Both the position numbers and the translations under genes were made by a program. The notes beneath the pieces are model-generated. The model ran no database searches, had not been told where the DNA came from, and saw only the letters and a list, made by a program, of their open reading frames with translations. DNA of 64,000 nucleotides from Sphingomonas sp. FARSPH (GTDB lineage: Bacteria; Pseudomonadota; Alphaproteobacteria; Sphingomonadales; Sphingomonadaceae), in contig NZ_CP029985.1 in NCBI RefSeq assembly GCF_003355005.1, forward strand, positions 496,001 to 560,000, given 5' to 3'. Below are positions 1 through 7,878 of the stretch, one piece after another. The stretch's first letter is position 1, and each line of letters opens with the position of its first letter.

Positions 1-519
1 TTGGAAATGGAATCGAACGGCAAGGGCGTGACGGTGGACGGCCAGCCCGTCGGCCGGCCGACCGCGGCGATCACCTGGGGCGGCGTCGGCACCGACGCGC
101 AGCATGCGGTGTTCCAGCTGCTCCACCAGGGTACGCACCTCGTCCCCGTCGAGTTCATCGCGGTGATCGAGCCCGGCGACACGCTGGCGGAGGACCATCA
201 CCGCCAATTGCTGCTCAACGCCTTCGCGCAGGGTGCGGCATTGATGAAGGGCAAGCAGGTCGACGATCCGGCACGCTCCTATACCGGCGACCGGCCCTCC
301 TCGACGTTGCTGCTCGACGTCCTCGACCCGCGCACGCTCGGCGCGCTGATCGCCTTCTACGAGCACCGCGTATTCGTGAACGGCGTGCTGCTCGGCATCA
401 ACAGCTTCGACCAGTTTGGCGTCGAGCTGGGCAAGGAAATGGCCAAGGCGGCGGACAAGGGCGGGCAAGAGTTCGACCCGTCGACCGAAGACCTGATCCG
501 CCGCGCCGGTCTGGATTGA
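1..519 (+). CDS. pgi: Glucose-6-phosphate isomerase, C-terminal part (truncated by window edge)
   Basis: Interconverts glucose 6-phosphate and fructose 6-phosphate in the cytoplasm. Only the last 172 codons are present; frame 1 is open from the first base and starts inside the conserved LEMESNGK stretch, so the true start lies upstream of the window. Visible family landmarks are ITWGGVGTDAQHAVFQLLHQGT, which carries the conserved active-site His region, EHRVFVNG, and FGVELGKEMA, which carries the C-terminal catalytic Lys region. The stop is 44 bases before vapB, which has its own palindromic control region, so the two are probably separate units. The assignment is secure for this fragment. 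Confidence 0.95.
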   Translation: MEMESNGKGVTVDGQPVGRPTAAITWGGVGTDAQHAVFQLLHQGTHLVPVEFIAVIEPGDTLAEDHHRQLLLNAFAQGAALMKGKQVDDPARSYTGDRPSSTLLLDVLDPRTLGALIAFYEHRVFVNGVLLGINSFDQFGVELGKEMAKAADKGGQEFDPSTEDLIRRAGLD

Positions 520-536
520 TCGACGCCCGAACGCTA

Positions 537-564
537 TGTGTATGGCTCTGCGGAGCCATACACA
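537..564. promoter_or_regulatory. Perfect 12-bp inverted repeat touching the vapB start: probable VapBC operator
   Basis: TGTGTATGGCTC (537-548) and GAGCCATACACA (553-564) are exact inverted copies around a TGCG loop. The last base of the right arm is the A of the vapB ATG. VapBC complexes are known to repress their own operons by binding such palindromes. The position is seen directly; the operator role is inference. Confidence 0.6.
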
Positions 565-776
565 TGCGGACGAACATCGACATTGACGACGCCCTGATGG
601 CGGAGGCCATGGAGGCACTCGGCACGACAACCAAGCGTGACACCGTGATCGAGTCGCTCCGGCGATCGATCAAGGCGCGCCGACAGCTCGCCGCATTGAA
701 AGCGCTCGAGGGCCTTGGCTGGGAAGGCGATCTCGACGATATGCGGACGAGCAAATACCTGCCCGAGCCCGAATGA
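564..776 (+). CDS. vapB: VapB-type antitoxin
   Basis: Seventy-residue small protein. The N-terminus MRTNIDIDDALMAEAMEALG followed by TKRDTVIESLRRSI is the ribbon-helix-helix style DNA-binding module of the VapB (DUF2191-like) family. The C-terminal part, ending DDMRTSKYLPEPE, is the likely toxin-wrapping tail. It should bind and neutralise the PIN toxin encoded next and repress the operon. The ATG at 564 is preferred over the in-frame opening at 516 because family members begin MRTNI. No Shine-Dalgarno is possible without crossing the palindrome that abuts the start. Its stop overlaps the vapC start by ATGA. Confidence 0.85.
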   Translation: MRTNIDIDDALMAEAMEALGTTTKRDTVIESLRRSIKARRQLAALKALEGLGWEGDLDDMRTSKYLPEPE

Positions 777-1183
777 TCCTCGTGGACAGCAGCGTCTGGA
801 TCGACAAGCTCGCGAGGCGGACGACGATCCAGACGAAGGTTCTTGAGTCCCTGATCGTCGCCGAACTCGAGATCGGCGTCGGCGACCTGATGCTGGTCGA
901 GGTGCTGCAAGGCACGCGCGATGGCCGCGCTTTCAGCACGGCCTACGCGCAGATGGCTGAATTCGACCGGGTGCAGATCAGCGACCATCGCGTTGCCATC
1001 GAAGCCGCCCGCAACTACCGTCATCTGCGCGGCCTCGGTATCACGATCCGCAAGACGATCGACACGCTGATCGCGACGCGCTGCATCCTCGATGGCCTTC
1101 CCCTGTTATATAGCGACCGCGATTTCGACCCGTTCGTCCGTCACCTCGGACTGCGACCGGCGCTCGCGCTGCCCTTGGAGTGA
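773..1183 (+). CDS. vapC: VapC-type toxin, PIN-domain ribonuclease
   Basis: A 136-residue PIN-domain protein. The acidic catalytic residues are visible: Asp5 in MILVDSSVWID, Glu43 in LMLVEVLQG, Asp97 in KTIDTLIA, and Asp115 with Asp117 in LLYSDRDFDPF. VapC toxins are Mg-dependent endoribonucleases that cut specific tRNAs or rRNA; the target here cannot be read from sequence. The start overlaps the vapB stop by four bases, which implies translational coupling. All acidic residues are intact, so the toxin is probably functional. Confidence 0.9.
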   Translation: MILVDSSVWIDKLARRTTIQTKVLESLIVAELEIGVGDLMLVEVLQGTRDGRAFSTAYAQMAEFDRVQISDHRVAIEAARNYRHLRGLGITIRKTIDTLIATRCILDGLPLLYSDRDFDPFVRHLGLRPALALPLE

Positions 1184-1188
1184 TCCCA

Positions 1189-2538
1189 ATGCCTCAGTAC
1201 GACTACGACCTCTTCGTCATCGGGGCGGGCTCCGGCGGCACGCGCGCCAGTCGCGTCGCCTCGGCGCATGGCGCGAAGGTCGCGGTGGCGGAGGAATATC
1301 GCGTCGGCGGCACCTGCGTCATCCGCGGCTGCGTGCCCAAGAAACTGCTCGTCTACGGCGCGCATTTCGCGGAGGACCTGCGCGACGCGGCGCAATTCGG
1401 CTGGGACGTGCCGCAGCCCTGTGCGTTCGACTGGAAACGGCTGCGCGACAATGTGCTGGCCGAGGTCGACCGGATCAACGGCGCCTACAAGCAGACGCTG
1501 GAGAACAACGGCGTCGAGATCATCCCGCAGCGCGCCGTCGTCACGGGCCCGAACAGCGTCCGCCTCGCCGACGGGACGGAAAAGACCGCGGCGCGCATCC
1601 TCGTCGCGGTCGGCGCGCACCCAGCGGTGCCGTCCTGCCCCGGTCACGAGCACGGCATCACCAGCAACGAGGCGTTTCACCTCGACGCCATCCCCAAGCG
1701 CGTGCTGATCGCCGGCGCGGGCTACATCGCCAACGAATTCGCCGGCGTCTTCCACCAGTTCGGTGCGCACGTCATCATCATGAACCGGACGCAGGACATA
1801 TTGCGCGGCTACGATCTGTCGATCCGCGACCGGCTGTTGCAAATCAGCATGATGAAGGGGCTCGAATTCCGCTTCGATGCCGCGTTCGAGGGGATCGACA
1901 AGGGCGAGGACGGCTGTCTGACCGTCAAGATGTCGAACCACGAGCCTGTCACCGTCGACATGGTGATGTTCGCGACCGGCCGCCTGCCCAACACGCAAGG
2001 GCTGGGACTGGAAACGGCAGGCGTCGAGGTGGACGACAAGGGGGCGATTCTGGTCGACGAGCAGAACCGGTCGTCGTGCGAGAGCATCTTCGCGATCGGC
2101 GACGTCACCAACCGCGTCCAGCTGACTCCCGTCGCGATCCGCGAGGGGCAGGCCTTCGCCGACACCTTTTATGGCAACAAGCCGACGACGGTCGATTACG
2201 GCTGCATCCCCAGCGCGGTGTTCAGCCACCCGCCGCTCGCCGGCGTCGGCATGACGGAGAGCGAAGCGAAGCAGAAGCTCGGATCGGTCGCGGTCTATTC
2301 GTCCGACTTCCGGCCGATGAAGAACGTGCTCGCGGGGCGCAACGAGCGCGCGCTGTACAAGATGGTGTGCGACGGCGAGACGGGGCGGATCGTCGGCCTG
2401 CACATGATCGGCCCCGACGTGCCCGAAATCCTGCAGGCCGCCGCCGTGGCGGTGAAGGCCGGGCTGACCAAGGCGCAGTTCGACGCCACCGTCGCGCTGC
2501 ACCCGACGATGGCGGAGGAACTCGTCCTGATGCGCTGA
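1189..2538 (+). CDS. gor: Glutathione-disulfide reductase
   Basis: NADPH-dependent flavoenzyme of 449 residues that reduces GSSG to GSH in the cytoplasm. The FAD-binding glycine motif GAGSGG lies at residues 12-17. The redox disulfide is Cys43-Cys48 in GGTCVIRGCVPKK, and a second nucleotide-binding motif GAGYIANEF lies in mid-protein. The C-terminal HPTMAEEL holds the catalytic His supplied across the dimer. The start at ATG 1189 is preferred to GTG 1180 because TTGGAG at 1175-1180 is then a well-spaced ribosome-binding site. It follows vapC by five bases, an odd neighbourhood suggesting the toxin-antitoxin pair was inserted between pgi and gor. Confidence 0.95.
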   Translation: MPQYDYDLFVIGAGSGGTRASRVASAHGAKVAVAEEYRVGGTCVIRGCVPKKLLVYGAHFAEDLRDAAQFGWDVPQPCAFDWKRLRDNVLAEVDRINGAYKQTLENNGVEIIPQRAVVTGPNSVRLADGTEKTAARILVAVGAHPAVPSCPGHEHGITSNEAFHLDAIPKRVLIAGAGYIANEFAGVFHQFGAHVIIMNRTQDILRGYDLSIRDRLLQISMMKGLEFRFDAAFEGIDKGEDGCLTVKMSNHEPVTVDMVMFATGRLPNTQGLGLETAGVEVDDKGAILVDEQNRSSCESIFAIGDVTNRVQLTPVAIREGQAFADTFYGNKPTTVDYGCIPSAVFSHPPLAGVGMTESEAKQKLGSVAVYSSDFRPMKNVLAGRNERALYKMVCDGETGRIVGLHMIGPDVPEILQAAAVAVKAGLTKAQFDATVALHPTMAEELVLMR

Positions 2539-2542
2539 TGCG

Positions 2543-3316
2543 TCAGGCGCCGATGTAGCGGCCGGGGCGGCGCTCGTTCACCGCGCGCACGCCCTCGGCG
2601 AAATCCTGCGTGCGTTGCAACCACGCCTGCTCGGCGAGTTCGTGGTCGGTCTGCCGCTGGACGAGATCGAACAGGTCGCCGCGAATCGTCGCGCGCGTCG
2701 ACTGGACGGCGAGCGGCGCGCCCGCCGCAATCTCCTGCGCCAGCGCGAGCGCGGCGGCGCGCAATTCCTCCTGCGGCACGATCTGGTCGACGAGGCCCCA
2801 GTCTGCCGCCTCCGCCGCCTTGATCCGGCGGCCGGTGAGTAGCATCAAGCTCGCACGCTGGCGGCCGACGACGCGCTCCAACACCGCGGAGATGCCGAAG
2901 CCGGGATGCAACCCCAGCTGCACGAAATTGGCGACGAAGCGCGCCTCCGGCGCCGCGACGCGGAAATCGGCGGCGAGGGCGAGGCCCAGGCCCGCACCGA
3001 CCGCCGATCCCTGCACCGCGGCGACGACGGGCTTGCGCACCGCGAACAGCCGCGCCGCGGCGACGTAGAAGGGATTGCGCGCTCCGGCGGGCTGCGGGTC
3101 GGCGACCGGATTGGCGTTGGCGAGATCCGCGCCCGCGCAGAATATGCGCCCCTCCGATTGCAGCACGACCGCGCGGACATCGTTGTCCGCGTCCGCCGCG
3201 TCGAACGCGGCGCCGATCGCTTCGATCAGCGCAAGGTCGGCGTGATTGTGCGCCGGACGAGCAAAGGTGAGGATCGCGACATGGCCATCGCGCGCGATGT
3301 GGAGAGAGGATGTCAT
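2543..3316 (-). CDS. Crotonase-fold (enoyl-CoA hydratase/isomerase family) protein lacking both catalytic glutamates
   Basis: A 257-residue crotonase-superfamily protein. The oxyanion-hole segment FCAGADL (59-65) and the second loop VGAGLGL are conserved. The two glutamates of classical enoyl-CoA hydratase are replaced: Gly111 stands where Glu144 of rat crotonase would be, and Phe131 where Glu164 would be. PaaG-like isomerases also depart at these positions, so an isomerase or another CoA-ester reaction is more likely than hydration; the substrate is unknown. It converges on gor with a 4-base gap, so it is not in the gor operon. Confidence 0.8.
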   Translation of the reverse strand: MTSSLHIARDGHVAILTFARPAHNHADLALIEAIGAAFDAADADNDVRAVVLQSEGRIFCAGADLANANPVADPQPAGARNPFYVAAARLFAVRKPVVAAVQGSAVGAGLGLALAADFRVAAPEARFVANFVQLGLHPGFGISAVLERVVGRQRASLMLLTGRRIKAAEAADWGLVDQIVPQEELRAAALALAQEIAAGAPLAVQSTRATIRGDLFDLVQRQTDHELAEQAWLQRTQDFAEGVRAVNERRPGRYIGA

Positions 3317-3481
3317 GCCGATACTCTACCGCGCGCATGCCCGCCCGCCCAGCCCGACACACCGATGCGCGGCGCAAGCGAAACAGCGCGGTTTCCGCCA
3401 TTTCGGTTTGTCCGTTTCGGCCCTGTTAACGGCTCGTTGCTAGGCGGCGGCCACCGATCCCGCCGGAGCCTCTGAACCACG

Positions 3482-3874
3482 ATGTCCCTGTCGCGCCGTT
3501 TCGCCATCCTGCCGATCGCCGTTGCCGGACTGCCCCTGCCCGCCGCCGCCGACTTCGGCCTGACGCTGCATCCCAGCGCGGCACAGCGGGCGGTCGGTGA
3601 ACGGCAGCGCGAATCGATCGAACGGCGCATGACCCTTTTGTGCGACGCGATCGACCGTCTCGAGGCGGCGGGGCTGCCTTCGGGACGCACCACCTTCCTG
3701 CGCCAGGACGTGCAGCGCGTCGCCTACGGCCTCTCGGTCGGCCTGCGCCAGCAGGGCCGGCTCAGCCCGGCGGAGGAACGCAGCTGGCGCGCGATGCTCG
3801 ATCAGATCGAACGCAAGATCGCGCGCGCGCAGGCGGAGCAGCGCCCGACGCCGATGACGCTGATCCGCCGCTGA
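3482..3874 (+). CDS. Small exported hypothetical protein
   Basis: A 130-residue protein with an N-terminal signal peptide (RRFAILPIAVAGLPLPAAA, probable cleavage after AAA near residue 23). The mature part is predicted helical and rich in Arg, Glu and Gln, with a long amphipathic stretch (RQRESIERRMTLLCDAIDRLE and later DQIERKIARAQAEQR). I do not recognise a family. It lies between two leftward genes and is transcribed alone. The signal peptide suggests a periplasmic location. Confidence 0.6.
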   Translation: MSLSRRFAILPIAVAGLPLPAAADFGLTLHPSAAQRAVGERQRESIERRMTLLCDAIDRLEAAGLPSGRTTFLRQDVQRVAYGLSVGLRQQGRLSPAEERSWRAMLDQIERKIARAQAEQRPTPMTLIRR

Positions 3875-3896
3875 GGCGCCGGGGCCGGCCGATCGC

Positions 3897-5261
3897 TCAG
3901 TCGGCGAACAACAGGACGGGCGTCTCCAGCAGCTTCTTCAGCGCCTGGACGTAGCTTGCCGCGTCCCAGCCGTCGACGACGCGATGGTCGCAGCTGATCG
4001 ACAGGTTCATCAGCTTCGCGCGGCGGATCTCGTCGCCTCCACCCGGCACCTTGGGGCCGATGAAGACGGGGCGCTCGACGATCTTGTTCGGACCGATGAT
4101 CGCGACCTCCGGCCTGTTGATGACCGGCGTCGTCGCGATGCCGCCGAGCGGGCCGAGGCTGGTCACGGTGATCGTGCCGTTGCCCAGTTCCTCGGGCTTC
4201 AGCTTGCTTGCGCGCGCGGCATCGGCGAGGCGCGCGATCTCGGTCGCGAGCTGCCAGACGTTGCGGTCCTGCGCGTCGCGGATGACGGGGACAGTCAACC
4301 CCGCGTCGGTCTGCGTCGCCATGCCGATGTGCACGCGCCCCGACCGCGTCACCACGCCCGCTTCATCGTCGTAGCGTGCGTTGAGCATCGGGAAGTCGGG
4401 CAGGGTGCGACAGATGGCGACGATCAGCAGCGGCAGCAGCGTCAGCTTCGGCCGCGCACCGCGATTGTCGTTGAGGTCGGCGCGCATCGCCTCCAGTGCG
4501 GTGACGTCGATCTCGTCGACGTAGGTGAAATGCGGAATATTGCGCTTCGCCGCGGCCATGTTCTCGGCGATGCGGCGGCGCATGCCGATGACGCGCACCG
4601 CTTCGTCGGGCCGCGCGCGGGTGGAGTGCGGCGCCTGATATCCCTGCCCGCTGCCGTAGCGCAGGAAGGCGTCGAGATCAGCATGCCGGACCCGCTCGCC
4701 CTCGCCGACGCGGATCTGGGAAAGCTCGACGCCCAGATCGCGCGCCCGCGCCCGGACCGCCGGCGAGGCGAGGACCACGGCATCCTTGTGCTCCTCCCCC
4801 GTTCGTCCTGAGCTCGTCGAAGGACGTGCGGCAAGCGTCGCGCTATCGGCCCGTGCTTCGACAGGCTCAGCACGAACGGTGGGTGGAGTGGGCACTGCGG
4901 CGGGCGCGTCTGCCACCGCCTCTCCCAACCCGGGATTCTCCGCCTCATATTGCTCGGCCGTCTCGGCCTGCGCGGGCGTCGGCGGGGCGGCGACGGCGTC
5001 GGCCTCGCCCTCCCCTTCCCCCTCGGTCTCGATGACCACCAACGTCGAACCGATCGCGACCTGATCGCCGACCTCGCCGGCCAGTTCGACGACGGTGCCC
5101 GCGACGGGGCTTTCCATCTCGACGGTCGCCTTGTCGGTCATCATGTCGGCGAGGTTCTGGTCCTCCTCGACACGATCGCCGACGGCGACGTGCCAGGCGA
5201 CGATTTCGGCCTCGGCGATACCTTCACCGATGTCGGGCAGGCGGAAGGAGAAGCGGGCCAT
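3897..5261 (-). CDS. bkdB: Branched-chain 2-oxoacid dehydrogenase E2 (lipoamide acyltransferase)
   Basis: Core acyltransferase of the branched-chain 2-oxoacid dehydrogenase complex, 454 residues. The N-terminal lipoyl domain carries Lys44 in MMTDKATVEME. An Ala/Pro/Glu-rich linker follows, then an E3-binding domain (about 165-205) and the catalytic domain with SCDHRVVDGWD (His426, Asp430). The linker at residues 128-154 is the in-frame translation of a REP-type repeat present elsewhere in the window as intergenic DNA. It is the last gene of a leftward operon, 3 bases after bkdA2. No E3 (lpd) gene is in the window. A pyruvate dehydrogenase E2 is the alternative, but the E1 neighbours are branched-chain type. 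Confidence 0.9.
   Translation of the reverse strand: MARFSFRLPDIGEGIAEAEIVAWHVAVGDRVEEDQNLADMMTDKATVEMESPVAGTVVELAGEVGDQVAIGSTLVVIETEGEGEGEADAVAAPPTPAQAETAEQYEAENPGLGEAVADAPAAVPTPPTVRAEPVEARADSATLAARPSTSSGRTGEEHKDAVVLASPAVRARARDLGVELSQIRVGEGERVRHADLDAFLRYGSGQGYQAPHSTRARPDEAVRVIGMRRRIAENMAAAKRNIPHFTYVDEIDVTALEAMRADLNDNRGARPKLTLLPLLIVAICRTLPDFPMLNARYDDEAGVVTRSGRVHIGMATQTDAGLTVPVIRDAQDRNVWQLATEIARLADAARASKLKPEELGNGTITVTSLGPLGGIATTPVINRPEVAIIGPNKIVERPVFIGPKVPGGGDEIRRAKLMNLSISCDHRVVDGWDAASYVQALKKLLETPVLLFAD
4801..4879. repeat. Class A REP-like inverted repeat inside bkdB
   Basis: GTTCGTCCTGAGCTCGTCGA (4801-4820) begins the left arm, and the right arm (about 4852-4879, CGTGCTTCGACAGGCTCAGC onward) is its inverted partner. 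Matching copies are at 13755-13834 and 39048-39126. This copy is wholly inside bkdB and keeps its reading frame. Confidence 0.85.
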
Positions 5262-5264
5262 GCG

Positions 5265-6329
5265 TCAGGCGTCCTTCATGATCTTCTTGAGCGCCTCGCC
5301 GATGCGGACGGGGCCGGGGAAATAGGCCCATTCGAGGCTGTGGGGATAGGGCGTGTCGAACCCGGTGACGCGCTCGATCGGCGCCTCCAGATGATAGAAG
5401 CAGCGTTCCTGCACCAGCGCGGACAGTTCGGCGCCGAAGCCGGAGGTGCGCGTCGCCTCGTGCACGATCATGCAGCGGCCGGTCTTCTTCACCGACGCCT
5501 CGATCGTCTCGATGTCGAGCGGGACGAGCGTGCGCAGGTCGATGATCTCCGCGTCCACGCCGGTGTCGGTGACGACGCGGTCGCAGACGTGGACCATCGT
5601 GCCATAGCACAGAATGGTCAGCGCCTCGCCGGGACGGACGATCGCCGCCTTGCCGAGCGGCACGGTGTAATGGCCGGTCGGCACCTCGCCGCCGGGATGC
5701 TTCGACCAATTCTCGGCCGGCTTGTCCCAATGGCCGTTGAACGGACCGTTGTAGATGCGCTTTGGCTCGAGGAAGAGGACGGGGTCATTGTCCTCGATCG
5801 CGGCGATCAGCAGGCCCTTGGCGTCATAGGGCGTTGCCGGGATCACCGTCTTGATGCCCGACACGTGCGTGAAGATGCCCTCGGGCGACTGCGAATGCGT
5901 CTGGCCGCCGAAGATGCCGCCGCCATAGGGCGAGCGCACCGTGATCGGCGCGGTGAAGTCGCCCGCCGAGCGATAGCGCAGCCGGGCCGCTTCCGAGACG
6001 AGCTGGTCGAGCGCGGGATAGATGTAATCGGCGAACTGGATTTCGGGGACGGGGCGCAAGCCATAGGCACCCATGCCGATCGCGACGCCGATGATGCCGA
6101 TCTCGGTGATCGGGGTGTCGAACACGCGCGTCTTGCCGTATTTCGCCTGCAGGCCCGCCGTCGCGCGGAACACGCCGCCGAAATAGCCGACGTCCTCGCC
6201 CATCACCATCACATCCGCATCGCGCGCCATCGCGACGTCGAGCGCGGAGTTGATCGCCTGGATCATGTTCATGCGGGTGGTGGCGGGGGCTTCGCCTTCC
6301 GCTTCGATGTGGGTCGCGATGTCGGTCAT
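5265..6329 (-). CDS. bkdA2: Branched-chain 2-oxoacid dehydrogenase E1 beta subunit
   Basis: Beta half of the thiamine-diphosphate decarboxylase that takes valine-, leucine- and isoleucine-derived 2-oxoacids; 354 residues from ATG 6329 (MTDIATHIEAEGE). Family segments include MGEDVGYFGGVFRAT, RVFDTPITEIGI, RSPYGGGIFGGQTHSQSPEG and the C-terminal transketolase domain with VHEATRTSGFGAEL. Upstream in-frame codons to 6575 cross a palindromic repeat and the end of bkdA1 and are not coding. It lies between bkdA1 (115-base gap filled by a repeat) and bkdB (3-base gap). Confidence 0.93.
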   Translation of the reverse strand: MTDIATHIEAEGEAPATTRMNMIQAINSALDVAMARDADVMVMGEDVGYFGGVFRATAGLQAKYGKTRVFDTPITEIGIIGVAIGMGAYGLRPVPEIQFADYIYPALDQLVSEAARLRYRSAGDFTAPITVRSPYGGGIFGGQTHSQSPEGIFTHVSGIKTVIPATPYDAKGLLIAAIEDNDPVLFLEPKRIYNGPFNGHWDKPAENWSKHPGGEVPTGHYTVPLGKAAIVRPGEALTILCYGTMVHVCDRVVTDTGVDAEIIDLRTLVPLDIETIEASVKKTGRCMIVHEATRTSGFGAELSALVQERCFYHLEAPIERVTGFDTPYPHSLEWAYFPGPVRIGEALKKIMKDA

Positions 6330-6340
6330 TCCACAATCCT

Positions 6341-6434
6341 CGTCATCCCCGCGCAGGCGGGGATCCAGACGCGCAGGTGGTCGATGGAAACGCTGGCGTG
6401 GCGGCTCTGGATTCCCGCCTGCGCGGGAATGACG
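6341..6434. repeat. Class B inverted repeat between bkdA1 and bkdA2
   Basis: Begins CGTCATCCCCGCGCAGGCGG and ends with the inverted counterpart, which contains CCCGCCTGCGCGGGAATGAC. The same element occurs at 18756-18851. As RNA it would fold into a long hairpin inside the bkd transcript and could modulate message stability; that role is inference. Confidence 0.8.
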
Positions 6435-6444
6435 AACCGAGACA

Positions 6445-7731
6445 TCACTTGCGCGCCCATGGGCGTCCGCTCGCCGCTTCCTCGTCCAGCATCTGCTGGC
6501 GCTGTTCCTTGAGGTGCCAGGGCATCTCCTCGAACACGCCGTCGAACAGGCTATCGAGCGGCTGGTGCAGGCCATGGCCGAGGATGCCGTTCTTCTCGGC
6601 CTCCTTCTGCGTCGCGCGCACGTCTTCGGCGATCTCGCGGTCCTGCGCGGCGTGACGCTCCTCGTCCCATTCGCCGATGACGATCAGATGCTGCTTCAGC
6701 CGCTGGACGGGATCGCCCAGCGGCCAGGCGGTCGCCTCGCCCGCGCTGCGATATTGCGACGGATCGTCGGACGTGGAATGGCCTTCCGCGCGATAGGTGA
6801 AATGCTCGATCAGCGTCGCGCCCTGGTTGGTGCGCGCGCGCTCCGCCGCCCATTGCGTCGCCGCATAGACCGCGAGCGCGTCGTTGCCGTCGACGCGCAG
6901 GCCAGCGATGCCGTATCCGATCGCGCGCGCGGCGAAGGTGGTCGCCTCCGCGCCCGCGAAGCCGGAGAAGCTCGAAATCGCCCATTGGTTGTTGACGACG
7001 TTGAAGATCACCGGCGCGCGATAGACCGCGGCGAAGGTGCAGGCAGAATGGAAGTCGCCCTCCGCCGTCGACCCCTCGCCGCACCAGACCGCGGCGATGC
7101 GCGTGTCGCCCTTCGCCGCCGACGCCATCGCCCAGCCGACGGCCTGCGGATATTGCGTGGTGAGATTACCGGAGATCGAGAAGAAGCCGTAGTCCTTGGC
7201 CGAATACATGATCGGCAGCTGCTTGCCGCCAAGCTTGTCGCCGCGGTTCGAGTAGATCTGGTTCATCATGTCGACCATCGGATAGTCGCGCGCGATGAGC
7301 AGGCCCTGCTGGCGGTACGAGGGGAAGCACATGTCGTCACGGTCGAGCGCCTGCGCGGCGGCGACCGCCACCGCCTCCTCGCCCGTCGCCTTCATGTAGA
7401 AACTGGTCTTGCCCTGCCGCTGCGCGCGGAACATTCGCTCGTCGAAGGCGCGAAGGCGCACCATGTTGCGCAGCATGCGGCGCAGCGCGTCGGGCGAAAG
7501 CTTCGGGTCCCAGGGGCCGACCGCGCGCCCCTCCTCGTCGAGGACGCGCACCAGCGTATAGGCGAGATCGGTGAAGGCACGCGCCTCTTCCGCGGTGTCG
7601 GGACGCCGCTGCGCACCCGCGGGGGGAACGTCGACCGCCGCGAAATCCACCGTGTCCCCCGGCCGGAACTTGGGCTCCGGCACGTGCAGGGACAGCGGCT
7701 GCAGATTGGCGCGATTATGCTCGCCCGCCAC
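6445..7731 (-). CDS. bkdA1: Branched-chain 2-oxoacid dehydrogenase E1 alpha subunit
   Basis: Alpha half of the E1 decarboxylase, 428 residues. The extended N-terminus before RMLRNMVRLRAFDERMFRAQRQGK is typical of 2-oxoisovalerate dehydrogenase rather than pyruvate dehydrogenase. The thiamine-diphosphate and Mg motif reads GEGSTAEGDFHSA followed by NVVNNQWAIS. The phosphorylation-loop equivalent YRAEGHSTSDDPSQYR is present. First gene of the leftward bkd operon; a weak promoter can be read at 7796-7824. Confidence 0.93.
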   Translation of the reverse strand: MAGEHNRANLQPLSLHVPEPKFRPGDTVDFAAVDVPPAGAQRRPDTAEEARAFTDLAYTLVRVLDEEGRAVGPWDPKLSPDALRRMLRNMVRLRAFDERMFRAQRQGKTSFYMKATGEEAVAVAAAQALDRDDMCFPSYRQQGLLIARDYPMVDMMNQIYSNRGDKLGGKQLPIMYSAKDYGFFSISGNLTTQYPQAVGWAMASAAKGDTRIAAVWCGEGSTAEGDFHSACTFAAVYRAPVIFNVVNNQWAISSFSGFAGAEATTFAARAIGYGIAGLRVDGNDALAVYAATQWAAERARTNQGATLIEHFTYRAEGHSTSDDPSQYRSAGEATAWPLGDPVQRLKQHLIVIGEWDEERHAAQDREIAEDVRATQKEAEKNGILGHGLHQPLDSLFDGVFEEMPWHLKEQRQQMLDEEAASGRPWARK

Positions 7732-7795
7732 GTCTCTCTCCTCGTTGTGCCGGGAGAATCATCACCCCGGCATGACGGTTCCGCCTCTTGCCGAT

Positions 7796-7824
7796 GCGTA
7801 ACTTAATTTCAAGAGACTTTCCAA
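7796..7824 (-). promoter_or_regulatory. Possible promoter of the bkd operon
   Basis: On the minus strand, TTGGAA (7824-7819) and TTACGC (7801-7796) are separated by 17 bases, ending about 65 bases upstream of bkdA1. The surrounding bases are locally AT-richer. The match to the sigma-70 consensus is weak, so this is a tentative reading. Confidence 0.3.
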
Positions 7825-7878
7825 CTGTTGCGGCGCACCATGCGCCAGGCCGGTCGCCCGGCCCGGCGGTTCGGGCCT

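Noticed and set aside
1092..2558. 488-codon plus-strand frame overlapping gor
   Set aside because: Arg-rich translation in an alternative frame of gor; gor has every expected motif.
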